From positions 1 to 39,219 of the forward strand of contig CAKUCX010000029.1 of NCBI GenBank assembly GCA_934643865.1: a DNA stretch of 39,219 nucleotides, in the 5' to 3' direction. Below, piece by piece: positions 16,874 to 24,662 of the stretch. Each line of letters starts with the position of its first letter. Positions within the stretch are counted from its first letter, which is position 1. The notes below the pieces were generated by a model. It had not been told where the DNA came from, searched no databases, and saw nothing but the letters and a program-made list of their open reading frames with translations. The translations under genes were made by a program, and so were the position numbers. The DNA is from an uncultured Kiritimatiellota bacterium. Lineage in GTDB: Bacteria; Verrucomicrobiota; Kiritimatiellia; RFP12; UBA1067.

Positions 16874-17307
16874 TGCGTGCCTCCTTCCACCGGACGGTTC
16901 ACGAGCACGCAGGAGAGCTGCGTTTCGCGGAAGGTGAGGATGTAGGGGATCGGCAGGGGGAAGGACGTGCCGGGGATGGAGATCAGCACCTGCTCGTCGT
17001 TGAAGACGTTGAGGTCCGTCACGTTGCGGCCCTTTTTCGCCGCATAGCGCGTGAGCCGGTCCTGGAGGATGTCGGCGTTGACGTCGTCCCGGAAGAGCCG
17101 CCAGCGGAACGTCGCGTTCTCGTAGGCGTTCCCGCACGCGAGCGGCCAGGCGTTGAAGAGGTACCAGCCGTTGTTCGCGATGACGACGTGCTCGGTCGGC
17201 ACGCCGTGGAGCGTGCGGAGGCGCATGGGTGCGGCGTCCATCGAGAAGCAGCCGGCGGCGAGCGCGAGGAGGGCGAGGAGCCCCAGATGGAGGAGGCGTT
17301 GTTTCAT
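16870..17307 (-). CDS. Lipoprotein of unknown function, first gene of the minus-strand operon
   Basis: This 145-residue protein has a clear lipoprotein signal, MKQRLLHLGLLALLALAAGC, with lipidated C20. The shared motif NNGWYLFNAWPLACGN lies near residues 47-62, followed by FRWRLFRDDVNADILQDRL and a C-terminal strand-rich part. The start at 17307 is chosen because the signal peptide begins there; an upstream in-frame ATG (17325) would overlap the promoter. No Shine-Dalgarno sequence precedes 17307, and a -10 element lies only eight bases upstream, so the mRNA may be leaderless. The family is not recognised. It is a paralogue of the next gene. Confidence 0.8.
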   Translation of the reverse strand: MKQRLLHLGLLALLALAAGCFSMDAAPMRLRTLHGVPTEHVVIANNGWYLFNAWPLACGNAYENATFRWRLFRDDVNADILQDRLTRYAAKKGRNVTDLNVFNDEQVLISIPGTSFPLPIPYILTFRETQLSCVLVNRPVEGGTQ

Positions 17308-17315
17308 GTGCGGAA

Positions 17316-17324
17316 AGTATAGCA
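17316..17324 (-). promoter_or_regulatory. Extended -10 promoter for the minus-strand operon
   Basis: On the minus strand this reads TGCTATACT, an extended -10 element (TGn plus TATACT). No convincing -35 box lies 16-18 bases further upstream. Transcription would begin about two bases before the ATG at 17307, which implies a leaderless or nearly leaderless message. Confidence 0.5.
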
Positions 17325-17386
17325 CATTGGCCGCGCATCGGCTTGGCGAAATGGTGTTTGCACATTCCCCTTCCGGCCCGGGTATT

Positions 17387-17395
17387 TGCTATACT
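17387..17395 (+). promoter_or_regulatory. Extended -10 promoter for the plus-strand glycoside hydrolase operon
   Basis: This reads TGCTATACT, the same nine bases as the divergent promoter 63 bases away. There is no clear -35 box. Transcription would begin near 17402, about 31 bases ahead of the ATG at 17433. Confidence 0.5.
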
Positions 17396-17432
17396 GGGGG
17401 CGCAATTCAAATCAAGAAAGGGACGTGCGGCA

Positions 17433-18389
17433 ATGGCAGGAATGACGTGGAGGATGTGGGGCGGCGCGCTCATGCTCGCGGCGATGCCCGCCTTGGCGGG
17501 TCAGTGGGCGAAGCCGGCGCCGATTCCGCGCGAGAAGGGGCTCTTCCGCTGCCAGATCCACCGTGGCGGCGGCGCGAGGTCGCGTCCCGACAATGCCCTC
17601 GAAACCTTCCTCTGGTGCTGGGGGCACGGGATGGCGCCGGAGGCGGACGCCCGCCTCACGAAGGACGGCGTGGCGATCGCGATGCACGACGGGAACTTCC
17701 GGCGCATCGGGCGCGGCATCACGCCGGCGTTCGCGGCGAAGGACGTGCGCGAACTCACCTGGGACGAGATCAAGGACGTCGACACGGGCTCCTACCTCGG
17801 CCCCGAATACGCCTCCACGCGCGTCGCGACGATGGAGAGCGTCTTCGCCGCGATGAAGGGCCGTCCCGAACGCCTGCTCTACGTGGACGAGAAGGGGGCG
17901 CCGCCGGAGCTGATCGCGAAGCTCGCGGACACGTTCGGCGTCATCGGGCAGGTCTACTACTGCTCCTCCAACTGGCGGCTCATCCCGCGCTGGCGCACCC
18001 TCGCGCCGCAGGGGCGCTCGATGGTGTGGCTGGGGGCCTGGCCGAAGGACAACTCGCCCGGGGAGACCGCCCGCGCCGAGGCGTACGTCCAGAAGCAGCT
18101 CGACGAAATGGCCGAGACCGGATTCGACGGCATCGACCAGGTGCAGATCCACCTGCGCACGGATCTTTCGAAGCCGGACATCTTCTGCCCCTCCACGCCG
18201 TTCATCACGCGCGCCATCGCCCTCCTGCACAAGCACGGCGTCACCGTGAACGGCGTCACCTGGACCGAGGGCGCGAACAAGGCCGTCTACCGCGCCATGT
18301 GGAAGCTCGGCTTCGACCACTATACCACCGACTACCCCGAAACGCTCTTCGAGGTCGCGGACGAGATCCGCCAGTGGGAAATCAAGTAA
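17433..18389 (+). CDS. Secreted glycerophosphodiester phosphodiesterase-family protein
   Basis: This 318-residue protein has a signal peptide (residues 1-22, cleavage after PALAG). The GDPD TIM-barrel signature follows: HRG at 43-45, E57 in NALETF, E70-A-D72, TKDG, and H85-D86 (AMHDGNFRRI). These are the family's metal and catalytic residues. The C-terminal TDYPE is also typical. Family members hydrolyse glycerophosphodiesters or related phosphodiesters in the periplasm. It is the first gene of an operon with two large glycoside hydrolases, so its substrate might be a substituted glycan or teichoic-like polymer rather than a phospholipid head group, but this is inference. ATG 17433 follows an AGGGA site; the frame is open further upstream into the promoter region. 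Confidence 0.87.
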   Translation: MAGMTWRMWGGALMLAAMPALAGQWAKPAPIPREKGLFRCQIHRGGGARSRPDNALETFLWCWGHGMAPEADARLTKDGVAIAMHDGNFRRIGRGITPAFAAKDVRELTWDEIKDVDTGSYLGPEYASTRVATMESVFAAMKGRPERLLYVDEKGAPPELIAKLADTFGVIGQVYYCSSNWRLIPRWRTLAPQGRSMVWLGAWPKDNSPGETARAEAYVQKQLDEMAETGFDGIDQVQIHLRTDLSKPDIFCPSTPFITRAIALLHKHGVTVNGVTWTEGANKAVYRAMWKLGFDHYTTDYPETLFEVADEIRQWEIK

Positions 18390-18404
18390 ACAGGGAGAAT
18401 GCAC

Positions 18405-21400
18405 ATGACAACGAAGTGGATGAAGCAGGTGGGCGCGCTCGCGCTCGTGGCGGCGCTGCCCGCTCTGGCGGGCGCGGCGGCACCGGGGATCGTCTCGTTC
18501 AAGGACGCGAAGAAGATCAAGAGCTGGGATGCCTGGGGCGACCATCTCAAGAAAAAGGCGCCCAAGACGCTCTTCGAGAAGGAGAAGCCCTGCGTCACCT
18601 GGAAGAAACTCTGCGCCCTGGAGAGCGGCCTGGAGCCCGCCGGGCAGCTGGAAACGCGCCTCGCTTCGGACATCAAGGGCTCCAAGTGGTCGATCGGCTG
18701 CGAGACGATGGACCGCGACTACGCCGACTGGAACGCCTACAAGGACTACCTGCCCTATCTCGGCGCGAAGCGCGGCCGCCTCTTCAGCGGCTGGGCGAAG
18801 ACGGAGCAGGAGAAGGGCGTCTACGACTTCACCTGGCTCGACCCGCAGGTGCGCGAGATGGCGGCGATGGGCGTGAAGCCCTGGATCTGCCTCTCCTACG
18901 GAAATCCCGTGTGGGGCAGCGACTTCCGCCTCGGCATGCGCGTGAAGCAGGTCACGGGGAACCCCGAGGCGTTTGCGGCGTGGCTGCGCTACTGCACCGC
19001 GTGCGTGGAACGCTACAAGGACGTGGTGGACGAATGGGAGATCTGGAACGAGCCCTTCCACCAGGGCCCCGAGTACGCCGAGCTCTTCTACCGCACCGCG
19101 AAGGCCATCCGCGCCGTGCAGCCGAACGCGAAATGCTACGTGACGGCGATCAGCTGGACGTGGAAGAAGGGGCAGACGCCCGTCCAGAGCGACTACGGCG
19201 TGCTGCTGGAGCGCCTGAAGAAGGAGAACGCCCTCGACCTCGCGAGCCTCTTCATCTACCACCCCTACGAGAACAACCCCGACAGATCGTACGCGAATCT
19301 CGCGGAGCCGCTACGCGCGTTCGTGAAGAGCTATTCGCCCCGCTTCGACATCTTCCAGGGCGAGGTGGGCTGCCCGTCGCAGCTCGAATACGCCCACGCG
19401 ATCCACAGCGTCGAGTGGACGGAGTACTCCCAGGCGAAGTGGAACCTGCGCCGCACGATCGGCGACGCGGCGCGCGACATCCCGTCGAGCGTCTTCACGT
19501 GCGTCGACCTGCAGTACACGTTCATGCTCCAGAGCTTCGGCCTCCTGCGCTGCAATCTCCTCAAGGAGGTCGTCTACCGTCGCCCGAGCTTCTACGCGAT
19601 GCAGCACGTCTTCTCCTACTTCGACGAGGACGTCCACCCCGTTGGCCTCTCGAAGCAGACCGTGAACGGGAAGGAGCTGACGGTTGCGAAGTTCGAGCGG
19701 CAGTCGCAGCCCGTCTACGTGCTGTGGTTCTCGGGAGAGCGTCCGGGCGACACGCTCGCGTACGAGCGCGGCGACGTGGTCTTTGACATGCTCGGGTTCA
19801 GGGATGCCGTCTGGGTCGATCTGCTCACGGGCAAGGTCTGCCGTTTCCCCGCGGCGAATATCGTGCGCACGGGCAAGCAGACGGTTGTGAAGGGCCTCCC
19901 GCTTTGGGATTCGCCCATTTTGCTCGCGCCCAACAATCAGATTCCGCGCCGCACGGAATGGGCCGAAATGAAGCCCGCCGAGATCGTCGACGCGCTCTAT
20001 CGCCCCCACCAGGAGATGAGGGGCTGGGTCGGGAAGAAGCTCCCCATCAAGATGGCCGTCACGAACGAGCCGTGGGCGAAGATGGCGACGAAGGACTTCC
20101 TGCCGTGCTTCGACAAGTTCGGGCAGTTCAAGTGGCGCGACTGGCCCGGGAAGACCCACAGCGACGCGGAGCTGCAGGCCGCCGTGTCCGCCGAGGAGGC
20201 CGACCTCGCCGCGCATCCCGGTCCGGACGACCGCGACCGCTTCGGCGGCTGGACGAAGGGGCCGAAGCAGACGGCGACAGGCCGTTTCTACCCGAAGAAA
20301 ATTGACGGCAAATGGTGGCTCGTCGATCCAGAAGGCAACCTCTTCTGGAGCTGGGGCGCGGTGCGCGTGACGCCGAGCTCGGCCCTCACGCCCCTCAACG
20401 GCAACCCCCGCACGCCGAAGTGCGGGGGCGCGATGCCCGACCGCGACATCCTCTTCACGGATCTGCCGAAGAAGGGCGAGGCGCTCGCGCAGTTCTACGA
20501 CACCTACGACGCCCTCCTGCTGCCGTTCTACCTGAAGCGCGACGAGACGCGCCGCTTCGACTTCTCCGCCGCGAACCTCTACCGCAAGTACGGCGCGGCG
20601 TGGTTCGAGAAGTTCGCCGACTCGTGCCACCGCCGTCTGCGCAGCTGGGGCTGCAACACGATCGCGAACTCCTCCGACCTCCGCATCTGCCTGCAGGACC
20701 GCACGCCCTACGCCGAGCGCGTGGAGGTGGCCTCGCGGCCGATCGCCGGCAGCTGGGGCACGTGGGCCAAGTTCCGCGACCCGTTCGACCCGTCCTTCCG
20801 CACGGCGACGCTCGCCGCGCTCGCGGCGCACGGGCGCGAGGCGCACGATCCGTGGTGCATCGGCTTCTTCATCGACAACGAGATCCAGTGGGGCGCGAAG
20901 CACGAGGACCTCGCGCGCTGGACGCTCTGGAGCCCCGACGACCAGCCCGCGAAGGTCGCGTTCGTGAAGCGCCTCGCGGCGAAGGGGATCGTCTGGGACG
21001 GCGACATGGGCAAGGTCCCCGCCGAGGAACTGCGCGCGTTCACGGACGTGATCGTGGAGGAGTACTTCAAGCGCACGCGCGACGCCGTGAAGGAGTACGA
21101 CAAGGGCCTCCTCTATCTCGGCTGCCGTTTCGCCGGTTCGGCGCGCCCCTGGGCCGTCAAGGCCTGCGCGCGGTACTGCGACGTGGTGAGCTACAACATC
21201 TACACCGGCAGCATCCTGGACTGGCGCCTGCCGGAGAAGCTGGACGCGCCGGTCCTCATCGGCGAGTTCCACTTCGGCGCGCACGACCGGGGCCTCTTCG
21301 GCTCGGGCCTCGTCAACGCGGGCAGTCAGGAGGGGCGCGCGGCGGCGCTCAAGGCGTACGTCGCGTCGGCGCTGCGGAACCCGCAGGTCGTGGGCGTACA

Positions 21401-21560
21401 CTGGCACCAGTTCTCCGACCAGGCGACGTCGGGCCGCTTCGACGGCGAATACTTCCAGGTCGGCTGGACGGACATCTGCGACCGCCCCTACCCCGAGACG
21501 GTGAAGGCCCTCCGCGAGGTGGGCTATCCGCTCTACGAGACGCGCGCGGCGGCGAAATAA
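18405..21560 (+). CDS. Secreted glycoside hydrolase with two catalytic TIM-barrel domains
   Basis: This 1051-residue protein carries a signal peptide (MTTKWMKQ then a hydrophobic core, cleavage near LAGAAA). The N-terminal half (about 40-530) is a clan GH-A barrel with a GH39-like look. E216 in IWNEPF would be the acid/base and E320 in FQGEVGCPS the nucleophile. The C-terminal half (about 610-1045) resembles GH50/beta-agarase-like proteins. It has 'GKWWLVDPEGNLFWSWG' near its start, RSWGCNTI, E826 in FIDNEIQWG and E954 in LIGEFHFG. Both halves keep their expected catalytic glutamates. ATG 18405 is preferred over 18399 because AGGGAG (18392-18397) is seven bases from it and only one from the other. 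Substrates are unknown; algal or host galactans are possible. Confidence 0.85.
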   Translation: MTTKWMKQVGALALVAALPALAGAAAPGIVSFKDAKKIKSWDAWGDHLKKKAPKTLFEKEKPCVTWKKLCALESGLEPAGQLETRLASDIKGSKWSIGCETMDRDYADWNAYKDYLPYLGAKRGRLFSGWAKTEQEKGVYDFTWLDPQVREMAAMGVKPWICLSYGNPVWGSDFRLGMRVKQVTGNPEAFAAWLRYCTACVERYKDVVDEWEIWNEPFHQGPEYAELFYRTAKAIRAVQPNAKCYVTAISWTWKKGQTPVQSDYGVLLERLKKENALDLASLFIYHPYENNPDRSYANLAEPLRAFVKSYSPRFDIFQGEVGCPSQLEYAHAIHSVEWTEYSQAKWNLRRTIGDAARDIPSSVFTCVDLQYTFMLQSFGLLRCNLLKEVVYRRPSFYAMQHVFSYFDEDVHPVGLSKQTVNGKELTVAKFERQSQPVYVLWFSGERPGDTLAYERGDVVFDMLGFRDAVWVDLLTGKVCRFPAANIVRTGKQTVVKGLPLWDSPILLAPNNQIPRRTEWAEMKPAEIVDALYRPHQEMRGWVGKKLPIKMAVTNEPWAKMATKDFLPCFDKFGQFKWRDWPGKTHSDAELQAAVSAEEADLAAHPGPDDRDRFGGWTKGPKQTATGRFYPKKIDGKWWLVDPEGNLFWSWGAVRVTPSSALTPLNGNPRTPKCGGAMPDRDILFTDLPKKGEALAQFYDTYDALLLPFYLKRDETRRFDFSAANLYRKYGAAWFEKFADSCHRRLRSWGCNTIANSSDLRICLQDRTPYAERVEVASRPIAGSWGTWAKFRDPFDPSFRTATLAALAAHGREAHDPWCIGFFIDNEIQWGAKHEDLARWTLWSPDDQPAKVAFVKRLAAKGIVWDGDMGKVPAEELRAFTDVIVEEYFKRTRDAVKEYDKGLLYLGCRFAGSARPWAVKACARYCDVVSYNIYTGSILDWRLPEKLDAPVLIGEFHFGAHDRGLFGSGLVNAGSQEGRAAALKAYVASALRNPQVVGVHWHQFSDQATSGRFDGEYFQVGWTDICDRPYPETVKALREVGYPLYETRAAAK

Positions 21561-21579
21561 GGCGGAAGGGAGCGTACAT

Positions 21580-24567
21580 ATGCGAACGGCCTTCTCCTTT
21601 TCCCTGTCCCTCTGTGGGCTGGCGCTGTCGCTTGCGGCCGTCGAGCTGCGGCCGACGGCGGGACGGACGCTCGTCCACGTCACGGCGCCCCAGGAAATCC
21701 CCGCCGCGCGTCCGTCCGGGACGGTGTGCCTGAAGTTCGTCTGCCGCGGCCCCGTGAGCGTCAACACGCGCCTTCGCTTCTTCGACGCCGAGGGGCGGCG
21801 CGTCAAGACCTCCTTCCTGTGGCCGTCGCTGAAGATGCCCCCGCGCGCGGAGTGGGGGCGCGACAACGTCCACATGATGCCGCTTGGGCGCGCGTCCCTT
21901 CCGCCGGAGGCGAAGACGGTCGCGATCGAGCTTTCCCTTTCGCATCAGCCGGAAGGCGGCCCCGAGCCGCCGCTCTTCGACCTCCGCGCGGCCGCGGTCG
22001 ACTGGGCGCTGGCGCCGCGCGGCGTCAAGACGGCGAACTGGTTCACGCGGGGCGAGGACGTCGTCTTCAAGGGCGTCCTGCCGCCGGGCAAGACGGGCCT
22101 GCGCGCCCGCGTGCGCGACGCCGAGGGCGCGGCGCTCTTCTGCGGCGATGTCGCCGGCGCGACGTGGCGCTGGCGTCCGCCGGACGTCGGCTTCTACACG
22201 GTGCGCTTCGCGTGGCTCGACGCGGCGGGCGGAGAGGAGCCGGTCGTCGAGTCGTTCGCGGCCTGCTCGCACCGCAGCGAGGGAAACCTCATCACGCGTG
22301 CGCGCTTCGCGGCGTTCCCGCGTGCCGAGCAGGCGTTCTGCGTTTCGCCCGCCCCGGCGCGCCGCCCCGACGAGGCGCCGCCGATGTTCGGCTTCAACGT
22401 CGGGACGAAGGCCTCGCAGGACCTCGGCGAGGATGTGCCGTTCGAGCTTGTGCGCCTCCTCGGCATGAGCGCCTTCATCCGCTACCATTGGTTCGCCTGG
22501 CACGAGATCGAGAAGGCGGGCCGGGGACGCTACGACTGGTCGTCGGTCGACGCGGCCTTCGCGCGCGCCGCGCGCGCCGGGTACGGCTTCGACCGCATCC
22601 TCGTCAACGCCTTCGGGACGCCCGCCTGGCTCACCACGGCGCCGGAGGGCACGACGGCGGCGCAGCGCCCGTACTTCTACGCGCCGAAGGACATGGCGCC
22701 GTTCCATGACTTCGCGAAGGCCTTCTGCGCGCGCTATCCCGCGATGCGCTACTTCGAGCTCTGGAACGAGCCGCACCTGCCGGGCTACAGCATCTTCTGG
22801 CAGAAGTCTTCGCCGGAGCAGTTCGTGGAGTTGCTGCGCGCGGGCTACACGGGCGCGAAGGCGGCGAATCCCGACGTGACGGTCGTGATGGGCGGCGTGG
22901 GGATGCGCTATCTGCCGTTCTACGAGCCGTTCGTGAAGCTCGGCGGCGTCCAGTGGTTCGACCAGCTCGACACGCACTGCGGCTACGACATGAGCGCCTT
23001 CCGCGCCGTCGAGCGGCGCTACGGCGTGCCGCAGAAGCCCTACTGGGAGGGCGAATGGCACACGGTCCTCTACAACTGCAGCACGCCCGAGATCCCGAGC
23101 GAAGAGCTGTGCGCCTACCGGATGCTCACGAACATGGCCGACTTGATGCACGAGGGCAACACGCGCATCACGGGCTTCGGAATGTGCTGCGGCGACCACA
23201 CGCCCGAGACGGCGCCGTTCTTCGCGCGCGAAGAGGGCATCCACCAGGTCATGGGCCTCTTCCGCTCGCGGCCCTATCTGGAGCCGCGCCTTGCGGCGCT
23301 CGCCCTGCGGACGGCGACCGACTGCTTTGCGGGCGACATCGCACGCCGAGGCGCCTGGGCGTTTGCAGAGGACGGATCCCAGCGCCTCTGCGCCTTTTCG
23401 AGCGCGGCGGGGACGATGGCCTTCGCCTGGAGCGCGAACCCGCGCCAGAAGCCGGGCGCGTGGGACGCGGATTTCGCCGCCGCCGTGCGCGGCCGGCGCA
23501 TCCTCGACTGGACGGGGCGCGCGGTCGCGTGCGCCGAGATGAAGCCCCTGCGCGTCTACTTCGTCCTCGACCCCGACCTCGCCGCCGCCGCGCGCGGGGC
23601 GCCGCTTGAGAAGCTCGACTATTCCGCCTACAACTACAAGGCCCCGACGACGGTGCAGCGGGGCGTCTATGCGCCTGCGCCCGTCTGGACGCCCGTCACG
23701 AACGCGGCGGCGCGCGCGACGCTCGCGGCGCAGTTCGCCGCCGACCTCACCGCGTCCAATCTCACGCTGCGCGTGCGGACGGGCGCCGCCGAGCGGGCAA
23801 CGTCCCTGACCTGCGCGATCGACGTGACGGGGAAGGGACTGCTGGAGGATGTCGTCGAACTGCGCGCGACGCGCGACGGGACGCTCGTCAAGCTGCGCAC
23901 GCCCGCCTTGATGGGCGACATCCCGCCCGAATTCTCCCCCGCGAACGTGCCGCTCACGAAGAGCGCCGCCGCCTGCGCGGCGGACGGCGCGGGCGAGTGC
24001 TGGACGGTCCGCCTTGCGATGAGCGACCTCTACCCGTTCATCCACGCGCCGGGGCGCGCCATCCGCCTCGCGCTGCGCGTCGCGGGCGAGAAGGGCGGCG
24101 TGGCGGGCTGGGGCGCGGGCTGGGACCGCATCAAGAAGCCGGCGGACTTCGGCCGCCTCGTCCCTTCGGGCGGCGGGCGCGTTCTCGCCGACCAGCAGGC
24201 CGTCTCGTGCGTGTTCGGCGATGCGACCCTGTCGACTGGCGCCGTCGCGCGCGTGCGGGCGACGGCGGCGACGCGCGCGGCGGGCTTCTCGCTCCGCGCG
24301 TCGTTCGTGCCGGGCTCTACCGTGCGCCTCTCCTGCGAGATGCGCGGCGTAGGGCGCGTGGAGGCGGCCGCGTGGGCGCGCGACGCCCAGGGGCGCTCGT
24401 GCGGCCGCCACAACGCGGGGAGCCTCCCCCTTGAGAACGGCTGGAAGCCCTTTACGGCCGTCTGGACGATGCCGCGCGAAGCGTCCGCCGGCGACTTCAA
24501 GGTCTTTTCGTGGCGCAACGGCGAAGCCGCCTTCGAGGTGCGCGGACTCCGCCTCGTCAACGAGTAG
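21580..24567 (+). CDS. Large secreted glycoside hydrolase, clan GH-A (GH39-like)
   Basis: This 995-residue protein has a signal peptide (residues 1-20). A beta-sandwich-like N-terminal domain (21-230) precedes a TIM barrel (about 265-560). E397 in FELWNEPH is the probable acid/base, and E492 (or E490) in YWEGEWH the probable nucleophile. A C-terminal region (about 600-995) consists of two beta-sandwich modules. One has a long strand-rich run near 720-830 resembling CBM9-like domains, and the last ends FEVRGLRLVNE like a jelly-roll binding module. It follows the two-domain hydrolase after 19 bases with a GGAAGGGA ribosome site and is closed by a terminator. The family number and substrate are uncertain. 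Confidence 0.83.
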   Translation: MRTAFSFSLSLCGLALSLAAVELRPTAGRTLVHVTAPQEIPAARPSGTVCLKFVCRGPVSVNTRLRFFDAEGRRVKTSFLWPSLKMPPRAEWGRDNVHMMPLGRASLPPEAKTVAIELSLSHQPEGGPEPPLFDLRAAAVDWALAPRGVKTANWFTRGEDVVFKGVLPPGKTGLRARVRDAEGAALFCGDVAGATWRWRPPDVGFYTVRFAWLDAAGGEEPVVESFAACSHRSEGNLITRARFAAFPRAEQAFCVSPAPARRPDEAPPMFGFNVGTKASQDLGEDVPFELVRLLGMSAFIRYHWFAWHEIEKAGRGRYDWSSVDAAFARAARAGYGFDRILVNAFGTPAWLTTAPEGTTAAQRPYFYAPKDMAPFHDFAKAFCARYPAMRYFELWNEPHLPGYSIFWQKSSPEQFVELLRAGYTGAKAANPDVTVVMGGVGMRYLPFYEPFVKLGGVQWFDQLDTHCGYDMSAFRAVERRYGVPQKPYWEGEWHTVLYNCSTPEIPSEELCAYRMLTNMADLMHEGNTRITGFGMCCGDHTPETAPFFAREEGIHQVMGLFRSRPYLEPRLAALALRTATDCFAGDIARRGAWAFAEDGSQRLCAFSSAAGTMAFAWSANPRQKPGAWDADFAAAVRGRRILDWTGRAVACAEMKPLRVYFVLDPDLAAAARGAPLEKLDYSAYNYKAPTTVQRGVYAPAPVWTPVTNAAARATLAAQFAADLTASNLTLRVRTGAAERATSLTCAIDVTGKGLLEDVVELRATRDGTLVKLRTPALMGDIPPEFSPANVPLTKSAAACAADGAGECWTVRLAMSDLYPFIHAPGRAIRLALRVAGEKGGVAGWGAGWDRIKKPADFGRLVPSGGGRVLADQQAVSCVFGDATLSTGAVARVRATAATRAAGFSLRASFVPGSTVRLSCEMRGVGRVEAAAWARDAQGRSCGRHNAGSLPLENGWKPFTAVWTMPREASAGDFKVFSWRNGEAAFEVRGLRLVNE

Positions 24568-24586
24568 GCCCCGGCGCGGGGCTTTT
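24568..24586 (+). terminator. Rho-independent terminator of the glycoside hydrolase operon
   Basis: GCCCCG (24568-24573) and CGGGGC (24577-24582) form a 6-bp GC stem with a 3-base loop, directly followed by TTTT. It begins at the base after the stop codon. Confidence 0.85.
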
Positions 24587-24591
24587 CGAGA

Positions 24592-24620
24592 TTGACATTC
24601 GAGGGGGGATAGGGGATAAT
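24592..24620 (+). promoter_or_regulatory. Sigma-70-type promoter for the zinc-finger protein gene
   Basis: Consensus TTGACA (24592-24597), 17-base spacer, GATAAT (24615-24620). It starts six bases after the upstream terminator. Transcription would begin near 24627, and a GAGAGG ribosome site (24649-24654) stands eight bases before ATG 24663. Confidence 0.8.
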
Positions 24621-24662
24621 CTGCGCCCGTCACATTGACGGGAATCCCGAGAGGCAGAACGC

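Noticed and set aside
17307..17433. A sigma-54 promoter between the divergent operons
   Set aside because: No GG-N10-GC pair with the expected context (TGGCAC...TTGCT) was found at the right spacing; only extended -10 elements fit.
21349..24633. A long minus-strand open frame opposite the GH39-like hydrolase
   Set aside because: It has the same Arg-rich, domain-free composition and no ribosome site. The plus-strand gene has catalytic motifs and a terminator.
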